A stretch of DNA of 64,000 bases from Clostridia bacterium. Lineage in GTDB: Bacteria > Bacillota > Clostridia > Christensenellales > Borkfalkiaceae. The notes beneath the pieces are model-generated. The model ran no database searches. It had not been told where the DNA came from and was given only the letters and a program-made list of their open reading frames with translations. The stretch is from NCBI GenBank assembly GCA_017463105.1, contig JAFTPU010000008.1:1-64000 (forward strand). The letters run 5' to 3'. Positions 54,012 through 61,467 of this stretch are shown here, one piece after another. Within the stretch, counting starts at the first letter, position 1, and each line of letters opens with the position of its first letter. Position numbers and translations under genes: made by a program.

Positions 54012-54039
54012 TTTACCGCCATTCCGCATTAAAAAAGGT

Positions 54040-54200
54040 CGAAGCCGTTAGCGTGATACTCCAAGCGGAGTATCACGCTAAATTATGATTGCCCTTACGG
54101 GCAAGTTATGAGTTATGAGATGCTTCGCATCGTTATGATTGGGCAACGCCCAAGTTATAGGTTACAAAGGCAATCATATCATAACGCTTGCTGGGCAAGC
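54040..54200. repeat. Array of small hairpins with repeated GTTATGA linkers (non-coding)
   Basis: A 14-bp perfect stem TAGCGTGATACTCC/GGAGTATCACGCTA (54049-54080), then TTGCCC/GGGCAA, GATGC-ttc-GCATC, TTGGGC-aac-GCCCAA and GCTTGC-tgg-GCAAGC. They are separated by GTTATGA-like linkers. No gene in 54012-54333. Confidence 0.7.
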
Positions 54201-54251
54201 TCTTAACGGTGAGCCAAGCGAACCTTATAACTCTAAACTGAAAAACAAGGA

Positions 54252-54297
54252 AAAGAGAGAACATTTCGGAATTGAAACCGATTTGTTCTCTCTTTCT
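54252..54297. terminator. Terminator in the queH / PII intergenic space
   Basis: AAGAGAGAACA...TGTTCTCTCTTTCT long stem with a T-rich end; lies between convergent genes. Confidence 0.65.
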
Positions 54298-54333
54298 GTT
54301 TGTAATATGGGTTTGTGCTTAGCCCATAACCCG

Positions 54334-54681
54334 TTACGCTTCGACCTTTTTTGTCGTTTCACCGTCGTTTACGCCCACCACGCTGTCTACGGGCAGAGAA
54401 AACGCAATGCCTTGCCCCGCAGTGTTCAAGCCCACTTCCTCGTATAACGCGCGGAGAATGTTCTCCTTTTTATCCTGCGGTACGAGTATCATCACGATCT
54501 CCTTTTCCTGTTGCACCGTGATCCCGAAAAATTTCTCGGCGTCCTTGCCCGCCGTACCGCGGGCGTTGATCACCGTGCCCCCGCGCGCGCCGAATTTCTT
54601 CGCCGCGTCCATTACCGCCTCGCTGAAACCGCTGTTCACGATACAAAAGATCGCCTCGTGCGTATATTTAAGCTCGCTCAT
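54334..54681 (-). CDS. PII-family protein (second, distal copy)
   Basis: 115 residues, the PII fold: EAIFCIVNSGFSEAVMDAAKKFGARGGTVINARG (N-terminal beta-alpha-beta), a T-loop of reduced type (GTAGKDAEKFFGITVQ) without the uridylylated Tyr of GlnB, and GLNTAGQGIAFSLPVDSVVGV as the B/C-loop region. Adjacent to the other PII gene (stop touches its end) and to a DUF1538 membrane protein. Likely senses a small effector (nucleotide or similar) to control that permease; this is inference from the general PII mode of action. Confidence 0.85.
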   Translation of the reverse strand: MSELKYTHEAIFCIVNSGFSEAVMDAAKKFGARGGTVINARGTAGKDAEKFFGITVQQEKEIVMILVPQDKKENILRALYEEVGLNTAGQGIAFSLPVDSVVGVNDGETTKKVEA

Positions 54682-55089
54682 TTATTTGTCCTCCTTTACG
54701 GTCGTTCTGTTATTGCTTAAAAACCGATAGATCGCTACCCCGATCACACTCGATAGGGGAGTGGTAAACGCGATACCCTTGCCGTTTCGCACCGTTTGGA
54801 ATTTATCCTCCAACGCGTGTAAAATTTCCTCCGTTTTATCCTCGCGTATCACGCTGAAGATCACGCCTTTGTCCGAGTCCTCCAACCCCAAAAGGTGCAA
54901 GGTTTCCGATTTCGCCGTGCCTTGCCCCAAAACGCTCGTTTGAAAGTTCACCTCGAAGCCGCTTAAAAAATCCATGTAAAATTCCGCTTTGTTCCGATTG
55001 ACTACGGTGACGAGCAACTTGAGTTTTTTGAAGTCCGACGAAACGGACTTTTCTTTTTTCGGTTTCTTTAAAATTTTGGTTAATCCCAT
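54682..55089 (-). CDS. PII-like protein (first copy)
   Basis: 135 residues. An N-terminal Lys-rich extension (about 1-20) precedes a PII-like core: KLKLLVTVVNRNKAEFYMDFL, a shortened T-loop region (NFQTSVLGQGTAKSETLHLLGL), EILHALEDKF and NGKGIAFTTPLSSVIGVAIYRFL. More divergent than the second copy. AGGGAGCAGGT site; starts 15 nt after the DUF1538 gene. Confidence 0.8.
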   Translation of the reverse strand: MGLTKILKKPKKEKSVSSDFKKLKLLVTVVNRNKAEFYMDFLSGFEVNFQTSVLGQGTAKSETLHLLGLEDSDKGVIFSVIREDKTEEILHALEDKFQTVRNGKGIAFTTPLSSVIGVAIYRFLSNNRTTVKEDK

Positions 55090-55104
55090 ACCTGCTCCCT
55101 CCGA

Positions 55105-56628
55105 TTACAGAAAATCGATGATCTGTTCGTCGTCCGCGCCGAGTATCCGTTTCATCGCCAGCTTCTCGCGCATGCGCTTCGTTATTACCGCTTTGAAGCC
55201 GAGCGTCTGTATCGAGATGAGCGGCGTCATGGCGACCATCGCCACCAAACCGAACGCGTCGACAAGCACGTGGCTTTCGCCCTGCAATACGGCGCAAACC
55301 CCGATCACGAACGGCAGGATAAAGGTCGAGGTCAGAGGTCCGCTCGCCACGCCGCCCGAGTCGAACGCGATCGCCGTGTACAGCTTCGGCACGAAGAACG
55401 AGAGTCCCAGCGAGATGAAATAGCCGGGGATAAGATAGTATAAAACGCTGAAATCGAAAATTACGCGAATAACGGAAAGCGCGATCGCCGCGCCCACGCC
55501 CGCGGAAAGCGCGATCAGCATCGAACGCTTACTCACCGCGCCGCCCGTCACCGATTCGACTTGTTTGTTCAAAACGTGAATGGCGGGTTCGGCAAGCACG
55601 ACCGTCAAGCCCAAAAGGAAGGCGAACAGCACCAAAAGCACGGGGCTTTGCGCCGCCAGTTGCGTACCCATTTTATACCCGACGGGCATAAACCCGATCT
55701 CGACGGCGGCAAGGAAGATCACCAAGCCGAAGAAGGTGTAGAAAACGCCGACGACGATCTGTAAAATACGCGCCTTCGGGAGCTTTAAACACAGGAATTG
55801 CAACAGGAAGAAAAACGCCACGATGGGCAGGAGTGCGATCAGAACGTTTTTGCCCGTTGCGCCGAGCGCGTGGAATATCCCGCTTGCGGAGGATTGCATC
55901 GAATAATCGGGCAGGGAATAGTTTACTTCGCCCGTGGAGAGCAGACCCAAAATCAGAACGGCGAGGATAGGACCTATGGAGCAAAGCGCGATAAAGCCGA
56001 AGCTGCTTTCTCTGTCCCGTTTATCGCCGAGCGCGGCGGCGACGCCCACGCCGAGGGACATGATGAAGGGCACGGTGATCGGTCCCGTCGTTACGCCGCC
56101 CGAGTCGAACGCGAGGGGGAGGAAGCTTCCGCTGCCCTGCTCCACCATCAGCGCGGCAAGCGCAAAGAGGAGCAGATAGAAAAAGGTCATAAGATGAGAC
56201 AAACTCAAACGGAACACGACGCGAAGCACGCCCAAAACGAGGAACGCGCCCACGCCCACGCCGATCGTAACGGTGAGCGCCGTACCGTCGATCACGCCCG
56301 CCACCTGCGAGGCGAGCACGGACAAATCGGGCTCGGCAATCGTGACGAATACGCCCATGGCAAAGCATACGAGGAGCAAGGTCTTGAACTTGCCCGAGCG
56401 GGGGAGACCCGCGCCCACCTGTTCGCCCATAGGGGTCATCGCCATGTCCGCGCCGAGATTGAACAGCGCCATGCCCACGATCAACGCCAAACCGCACAGC
56501 GCAAACGTGACCGTCTCCGTTCCCGAAAAATCGACGAGCGGCGTAAAGTTGAGTAGCAGTACGATCAGAACGACGGGGATGACCGACACCGCCGATTCTT
56601 TTAATTTATGAAATAAAGCCTTGAGCAT
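55105..56628 (-). CDS. DUF1538 multi-pass membrane protein (putative permease)
   Basis: 507 residues, about twelve TM helices in two homologous halves. Each half has GxxMAMTPMG/E-x-AIHVLN-type helices and the repeated FDSGGVTTGPITVPFIMSLGVGVAA (about 174-198) and FDSGGVASGPLTSTFILPFVIGVCA (about 424-448). The duplicated FDSGG motif looks like a substrate or ion site. Family function is unknown. The operon DUF1538-PII-PII suggests a PII-gated transporter, perhaps for a nitrogen or carbon compound. GAGG ribosome site. Confidence 0.88.
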   Translation of the reverse strand: MLKALFHKLKESAVSVIPVVLIVLLLNFTPLVDFSGTETVTFALCGLALIVGMALFNLGADMAMTPMGEQVGAGLPRSGKFKTLLLVCFAMGVFVTIAEPDLSVLASQVAGVIDGTALTVTIGVGVGAFLVLGVLRVVFRLSLSHLMTFFYLLLFALAALMVEQGSGSFLPLAFDSGGVTTGPITVPFIMSLGVGVAAALGDKRDRESSFGFIALCSIGPILAVLILGLLSTGEVNYSLPDYSMQSSASGIFHALGATGKNVLIALLPIVAFFFLLQFLCLKLPKARILQIVVGVFYTFFGLVIFLAAVEIGFMPVGYKMGTQLAAQSPVLLVLFAFLLGLTVVLAEPAIHVLNKQVESVTGGAVSKRSMLIALSAGVGAAIALSVIRVIFDFSVLYYLIPGYFISLGLSFFVPKLYTAIAFDSGGVASGPLTSTFILPFVIGVCAVLQGESHVLVDAFGLVAMVAMTPLISIQTLGFKAVITKRMREKLAMKRILGADDEQIIDFL

Positions 56629-56649
56629 TTTCGGATCCTCGGGGAATTT

Positions 56650-57681
56650 TTATTTTACGACGGAAAATTTATACACCGTCGTTTCGCCGTATTTCTCGCC
56701 CGCCTTTAAAACGGTCGAGGGATACTCGGGACAATTGGGGGAATTGGGATAGCCCTGCGTTTCCAAACACAAAGCGCAATGGTTTACGTAATCCTTTTTG
56801 CCCTTGAACCCGCCCGTTGCGCAAGCGGTGTAAAGCTGTACGCCCGGAAGAGTGGTATAGCAGTCCATTCTGCGTCCGCTTTCCTTATCGTATACGTACG
56901 CGAAATGCTGCAACCCCTCGCCGTCGCGCTCCAAACAATAGTTGAAATCGTAGCCGTTGCAATGCTTGATAAGCTCCGCGTCCGAAAACATATCCTCGCC
57001 CAAAAGCTTGGGTTTGTAAAAGCTGTACGGCGTACCGTCGATCTCCGCATATTCGCCGTGGGGGATAAGCTCCTTGTCGACGGGAGTCATTCTGCGGGCT
57101 TTGATCATCAGCTCGTGGGAAAGCACGGTGTCCTGCCCGCCGAGATTGAAGTACGAATGGTTGGTGAGGTTGCAAAGAGTGTCCTTATCGCTCACCGCGC
57201 CGTATTCGATCACGAGCGCGTTTTCCTCCGTGAGGGTAAAGAATACCTTTACGGACAGCTCCCCGGGGAAGCCGCCCTCGCCGTCGGGGGAGACGTGGGA
57301 CAAAACGAGCGTGTTGCCCGCGATCTCCGCTTGCCATACCTTGCGGGAAAAATCGCCGCTCGTCCCGCCGTGCAGCGTGTTTTTGCCGTTGTTTGCCTCG
57401 AGGACGTATTCCTTGCCGTTAAGCGAAAATTTCGCCCCGCCGATACGGTTGCCGTATCTGCCGATCGTCGCGCCGAAGTAGGGATTTTTTTCGTAATAAT
57501 CCTCGGGCGTTTTGCAACCGACGATCACGTCGGAAAAGACGCCGTTTTTATCGGGTACGGAAATGCGTACGATGCGCGCGCCGTAGGTTAAGATATCCAC
57601 CTCCGTGCCTTGGGCGTTGGAAAGCGTGTACACGTCGTTTATATTTTCGCCTTTTGTAAAGGTATACGTTTTTCTGATCAT
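56650..57681 (-). CDS. galM: Aldose 1-epimerase (mutarotase)
   Basis: Interconverts alpha and beta forms of galactose or other aldoses. 343 residues: FGATIGRYGNRIGGAKFSLNGKEY (about 68-92), NNGKNTLHGGTSG with the substrate His (about 96-108), LTNHSYFNLGG (about 168-178) with the catalytic His, and the catalytic Glu in CLETQGYPNSPN (about 306-317). No sugar-use operon around it. Start 57681 after GAGGC. Confidence 0.93.
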   Translation of the reverse strand: MIRKTYTFTKGENINDVYTLSNAQGTEVDILTYGARIVRISVPDKNGVFSDVIVGCKTPEDYYEKNPYFGATIGRYGNRIGGAKFSLNGKEYVLEANNGKNTLHGGTSGDFSRKVWQAEIAGNTLVLSHVSPDGEGGFPGELSVKVFFTLTEENALVIEYGAVSDKDTLCNLTNHSYFNLGGQDTVLSHELMIKARRMTPVDKELIPHGEYAEIDGTPYSFYKPKLLGEDMFSDAELIKHCNGYDFNYCLERDGEGLQHFAYVYDKESGRRMDCYTTLPGVQLYTACATGGFKGKKDYVNHCALCLETQGYPNSPNCPEYPSTVLKAGEKYGETTVYKFSVVK

Positions 57682-57722
57682 AAATATGCCTCTTGAAAGA
57701 TGATAGGTAAAAGTATTATATC

Positions 57723-57740
57723 ATTTTCCATAAGGAAAAT
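57723..57740. promoter_or_regulatory. Palindrome upstream of galM
   Basis: ATTTTCC-ATAA-GGAAAAT; on the minus strand it lies next to a TATAAT box (57712-57720 region) and could be an operator for galM. Weak evidence. Confidence 0.35.
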
Positions 57741-57784
57741 CCAGCGTTTTGTGAAATTTTTTTGTGAAATGTACGAAAAATTAT

Positions 57785-57814
57785 TTGACAAAGCGGGAAA
57801 GCCTGTGTTATTAT
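57785..57814 (+). promoter_or_regulatory. Promoter of the glycine riboswitch transcript
   Basis: TTGACA (57785-57790), 18 bp, TATTAT (57809-57814). Confidence 0.75.
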
Positions 57815-57847
57815 TTATGCAACTTCATAAAAGCAAGCTAAAGGAAG

Positions 57848-58016
57848 ATCGCAGAAGACGGGCGGGATCGCCCGACCGAAGGAGGGAAACTCTCAGGTGA
57901 TCGCAAGATTGAGAACTGCAATCGGATAGCACTCCGGAGAATCCCGACAAACGGGTGCCGAAGGGGCAAAGCGGGAACGTATTCCCGCCAATCTCTCAGG
58001 CAAAAGGACAGAGAAT
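57848..58016 (+). promoter_or_regulatory. Tandem glycine riboswitch
   Basis: Two aptamers in series. First: GACGGGCGG...CCGAAGGAGGGAAACTCTCAGG to about 57940. Second: CCCGACAAACGGGTGCCGAAGGGGCAAAG...ATCTCTCAGGCAAAAGGACAGA to 58016. CTCTCAGG and GCCGAAGG are the class hallmarks. A terminator follows and the gene downstream is a glycine/alanine symporter. Confidence 0.93.
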
Positions 58017-58078
58017 CGCTTTGAAACTTTCCCTATCGTAACAGGGGGGGATTTTCGGTTTTTTTCGTATTTTCAAAC

Positions 58079-58109
58079 GGAGTGTCGGCAAAGACGCTCC
58101 GCTTTTTTT
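58079..58109 (+). terminator. Riboswitch-linked terminator
   Basis: GGAGTGTC/GACGCTCC (one G-U pair) with a 6-nt loop, then GC and T7; between aptamers and the ATG at 58146. Confidence 0.8.
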
Positions 58110-58145
58110 GTTTTGCATTTATTTTTACACAGGAGGGTTCATTTT

Positions 58146-59753
58146 ATGGACAAGATTTTGGAAGTGATCGCGACGGTAAACAGCGCGATCAACGGCGTCG
58201 TGTGGGGCTGGCCCATGATCATCTTGATCTTGGGTACAGGTATTTTGCTCACCGTCCGCACGAAGGCGTTGCAGGTGCGTAAATTCGGTACCTCGTGGGG
58301 CGAAACGATCGTTCCCACCGTCAAGAGTATCGGCAAAAAGCAACAGGGACTTTCGAAAAAGGAAAACTCCATTTCCCAATTCGAAGCGTTTGCCACCGCC
58401 ATTTCGGGCACGGTCGGCACGGGGAATATCGTCGGCGTTACCTCCGCCATTATGACGGGCGGTCCCGGCGCGGTGTTCTGGATGTGGATATCCGCTTTCT
58501 TCGGTATGGTGACGAACTACGCGGAAAACGTGCTCGGGCTCTATTTCCGTAAAAAGGAAAACAACGGCGATTTCTCGGGTGGTCCCGCGTACTATCTCTC
58601 CGAGGGGCTTATGGGCAACACGAAGGGCAAAACGCGCACGTTCCTCAAAACGTTGGGTAAGATCCTCGGCGTTATGGCGGCGGTGTTCTGTACTTTTGCG
58701 GCGATCGGTATGAGCGGCGTGCAGACGAATAAAATTTCCTCCACTTTCCAGGCAGCGCTTCCCGGTAACCCCGATACGATCGCGCTCGTGGTCGGTATCG
58801 TCGTTGCGGTCGTGCTTGCGCTGATCGTGCTCGGCGGCATCAAGAGTATCGGTAAAGTGGCTGCGATCCTCGTGCCCTTTATGTCCTTGCTGTTTATCTT
58901 AATGGCGCTCGTGATCATCTTCGCGAACGCGTCCATGATCGGCACGGCGCTTGCGCTCATCTTCAAAAATATCGCGACGCTTCCCGCAGTTGCGGGCGGT
59001 ATCGGCGGCTTTGCGATCGCAGAGTTTTCGAGGGTCATTCAAAAGGGGCTTGCGCGCGGCGTATTCTCCAACGAGGCGGGCTTGGGCTCGTCCGTTATCG
59101 CGCACAGCGCGTCGGAGACCCGCGAACCCGTAAAACAGGGCTTTTGGGGTATCTTCGAGGTATTCTTCGATACCTTTATCATCTGTACCTTGATCGCGCT
59201 CGTGATCCTCGTCAGCTTCGGCGACGAGGCGAGCCTTAAGAATATCGTATACGCGGAGGGCGCGGTGGACACCACCGTTTCCATGATGGCGTTCGAGAAT
59301 CTGTTCGGCGTGTTCGGTACGGTCGTTTATTCGACGATCCTGCCGCTGTTCGCCTTTACCACCATTTTGGCTTGGTCGTACTACGGCGAAAAGTCGGTCG
59401 ACTTCCTCTTCCGTAAGACGGGCGAAAAGGGCAGAAAGATCGCGACGACCGTGTTCAAGGTGCTGTACGTGCTTCTCGTGATCGTGTCCGCGCTCATCGA
59501 CGGCGAGCTTGCGTGGGCGATCTCGGATACTTTCAACGGGCTTATGGCGCTTCCCAACCTGATCGGACTCGTGATCATGAGCGGACTCGTTGCGAGGATC
59601 ACGAAGAACTATCTCGACCGTAAAAAGGGCAAGGACGTCGCGCCCATGCTTTCGGCGTATCCCGAGCAGAACGAGGCGTTTATCGCCGATCTTGCGGTGG
59701 AGAATGCGGCGGCGGAAACGGCGGCGCCCGCCTCCGAAAACGCGGAAGCGTAA
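58146..59753 (+). CDS. Sodium:alanine/glycine symporter (AGCS family)
   Basis: 535 residues, about eleven TM helices. Family marks: TGILLTVRTKALQVRKF (about 36-52), FEAFATAISGTVGTGNIVGVTSAI (about 81-104), GGPGAVFWMWISAFFGM (about 108-124), GVFSNEAGLGSSVIAHSASE (about 306-325). Imports glycine or alanine with Na+. The tail after residue 505 is Ala/Glu-rich. ATG 58146 has AGGAGGG upstream. The tandem glycine riboswitch in its leader makes glycine the probable substrate. Confidence 0.93.
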   Translation: MDKILEVIATVNSAINGVVWGWPMIILILGTGILLTVRTKALQVRKFGTSWGETIVPTVKSIGKKQQGLSKKENSISQFEAFATAISGTVGTGNIVGVTSAIMTGGPGAVFWMWISAFFGMVTNYAENVLGLYFRKKENNGDFSGGPAYYLSEGLMGNTKGKTRTFLKTLGKILGVMAAVFCTFAAIGMSGVQTNKISSTFQAALPGNPDTIALVVGIVVAVVLALIVLGGIKSIGKVAAILVPFMSLLFILMALVIIFANASMIGTALALIFKNIATLPAVAGGIGGFAIAEFSRVIQKGLARGVFSNEAGLGSSVIAHSASETREPVKQGFWGIFEVFFDTFIICTLIALVILVSFGDEASLKNIVYAEGAVDTTVSMMAFENLFGVFGTVVYSTILPLFAFTTILAWSYYGEKSVDFLFRKTGEKGRKIATTVFKVLYVLLVIVSALIDGELAWAISDTFNGLMALPNLIGLVIMSGLVARITKNYLDRKKGKDVAPMLSAYPEQNEAFIADLAVENAAAETAAPASENAEA

Positions 59754-59792
59754 ATCTTTTTAAAAAAACTTCATAAAAAAACGCAAAAACCG

Positions 59793-59821
59793 TTGACTAA
59801 ACTTTTTCGGTGTGCTATTAT
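59793..59821 (+). promoter_or_regulatory. Promoter of ilvE
   Basis: TTGACT (59793-59798), 17 bp, TATTAT (59816-59821). Confidence 0.7.
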
Positions 59822-59895
59822 ATTGTATAATTATTTAATTCAATGCAATTTATAGTTTCAATTCGTTTTTCGAATGGAAACGGGGAGGTTGATTT

Positions 59896-60957
59896 ATGGA
59901 AATCAAGATCACGAAAACGACGACTCCCAGCAAGATGCCGCCGGAAGAGAAATTGGGGTTCGGTAAGGTATTCACCGATCACATGTTCATTATGGACTAT
60001 GAGGAGGGGAAGGGTTGGCACGACGCGCGCATCGTGCCCTTCGGAAGGATATCCTTGCACCCCGCGTCGACGGTTTTGCATTACGGCGCGGAAATTTTCG
60101 AGGGCTTGAAAGCCTATCGCCGCGCGGACGGCGGCGTGCAGTTGTTCCGTCCGACGGAAAACGTCAAAAGAATGAACAATTCCGCAGAGCGCATGAGTCT
60201 GCCTCTTTTGGACGAAAAGGACGCGCTTGAAATTTTGGAAACGTTCGTAAAGCTGGAGGAGCGGTTCGTACCGAAATCGTTCGGTACTTCGCTGTATCTG
60301 CGACCCTTTATGTTCGGTAACGACGAGGCGTTGGGCGTACACGCGGTGAAGAACGCGACGTTTATGCTGATCGCTTCGCCGAGCGGAAGCTATTACGCCG
60401 AAGGGATCAACCCCGTGAAGATCATGATCGAGAGCGAGGACGTAAGAACGGTGCGCGGCGGCACGGGCTATGCAAAGTGCGGCGGCAACTACGCGGCGAG
60501 CACGCGTGCGGGCGAAAGAGCGGCGAAGAAGGGCTATTCGCAGGTACTGTGGCTGGACGGCGTGGAGAGAAAGTATATCGAAGAAGTGGGCGCGATGAAC
60601 GTTATGTTCAAGATCGACGGCGAGATCGTAACGCCGATGCTCACGGGTTCGATCTTGCCCGGTATTACCAGAAAAAGCTGTATCGAGGTGCTGAGATCGC
60701 TCGGCTATAAGGTGAACGAAAGGTTGCTTTCGGTGGACGAGCTGGTGGAGGCGATGAAGAGCGGAAAGCTGGAAGAAGCTTGGGGTTGCGGAACGGCGGC
60801 GGTGGTTTCGCCCATCGGCAAGCTTGCCTACGGCGACGACGAATACGAGATCAACGGCGGCAAAATCGGCGAAGTCACGCAAAAGCTATACGATATTTTA
60901 ACGGGTATCCAGTGGGGCAAGATAGAGGATACGTTCGGCTGGGTGCACAAGATTTAA
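59896..60957 (+). CDS. ilvE: Branched-chain amino acid aminotransferase
   Basis: PLP fold-type IV transaminase; last step of Leu, Ile and Val synthesis and first of their breakdown. 353 residues: LHYGAEIFEGLKAYR (61-75), RPTENVKRMNNSAERM (85-100), LYLRPFMFG (133-141), PLP-lysine in GTGYAKCGGNYA (K194), and GSILPGITRKSCIEVL. The length and the N-terminal arm (TPSKMPPEEKLGFGKVFTDHM) fit the larger BCAT II type. The GGGGAGG site is 6 nt before the ATG. A palindromic repeat begins at its stop codon. Confidence 0.95.
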   Translation: MEIKITKTTTPSKMPPEEKLGFGKVFTDHMFIMDYEEGKGWHDARIVPFGRISLHPASTVLHYGAEIFEGLKAYRRADGGVQLFRPTENVKRMNNSAERMSLPLLDEKDALEILETFVKLEERFVPKSFGTSLYLRPFMFGNDEALGVHAVKNATFMLIASPSGSYYAEGINPVKIMIESEDVRTVRGGTGYAKCGGNYAASTRAGERAAKKGYSQVLWLDGVERKYIEEVGAMNVMFKIDGEIVTPMLTGSILPGITRKSCIEVLRSLGYKVNERLLSVDELVEAMKSGKLEEAWGCGTAAVVSPIGKLAYGDDEYEINGGKIGEVTQKLYDILTGIQWGKIEDTFGWVHKI

Positions 60958-61046
60958 ATGCAAAATTCAGAATGCAGAATGCAAAATGATGGAATCATTT
61001 ATAAATTTACCGCAATTTTGCATTTTGCACTTTACATTTTGCATTT
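60956..61046. repeat. Dispersed palindromic AT-rich repeat, copy 2
   Basis: The left arm is nearly identical to the element at 9712-9793 for about 35 nt, and the right arm (GCAATTTTGCATTTTGCAC...) is the inverted match. It overlaps the ilvE stop codon. Confidence 0.8.
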
Positions 61047-61103
61047 ATGCAGTATTTTCCACGAAAATATTGCAAAAATTTAAAAAAAGTTGACAGTACT
61101 TTC

Positions 61104-61132
61104 TTGACAAAATAAAGAAAGTAGTATAAAAT
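61104..61132 (+). promoter_or_regulatory. Promoter of the leuA T-box transcript with overlapping palindrome
   Basis: TTGACA (61104-61109), 17 bp, TAAAAT (61127-61132). A perfect 9-bp inverted repeat TACTTTCTT/AAGAAAGTA (61097-61105 and 61115-61123) brackets the -35, so a repressor may bind here. Confidence 0.7.
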
Positions 61133-61164
61133 AGATGTAATCATTATTTATAAAGGCATTGACG

Positions 61165-61443
61165 GGAAAAAAATCCTTGAATACCGCAAAACGCAGAGAG
61201 TCGGCGGCTGGTGTAAGCCGACGCGGATCACGGAATATAGCTCCTCCCCGAGCCGCCGAGAGAAAAGCCGTTTCGGCTTAGTAGATTCGGACGGGTCTCC
61301 CCCGTTACAGGGAAAGTCTTTTAAAGGACACGAGTGGGCGAACGGCGTTCGCCAAGCAGAGTGGTACCGCGGAGAATAACAAAAAGCTTCGTCTCTTTCC
61401 ATAGCGTTTTATCGGCGCGCGGAAAAGGGGCGATTTTGTTTCC
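61165..61443 (+). promoter_or_regulatory. T-box leader, tRNA-Leu type
   Basis: Stem I GCAGAGAGTCGGCGGCTGG with GTGTAAGCCGAC; a CTC (Leu) triplet at 61241-61243 in the specifier region after GGAATATAG; T-box core AGAGTGGTACCGCGG (61358-61372), whose TGGT pairs with the A discriminator of tRNA-Leu. Terminator stem CGTCTCTTTCC/GGAAAAGGGGCG plus a T-rich tail ends near 61443. Confidence 0.92.
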
Positions 61444-61467
61444 GTAGATCAAGCAACGAGGAAGAAA

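Noticed and set aside
54049-54200. CRISPR array
   Set aside because: Units are different palindromes of unequal spacing, not identical direct repeats with unique spacers; no cas genes.
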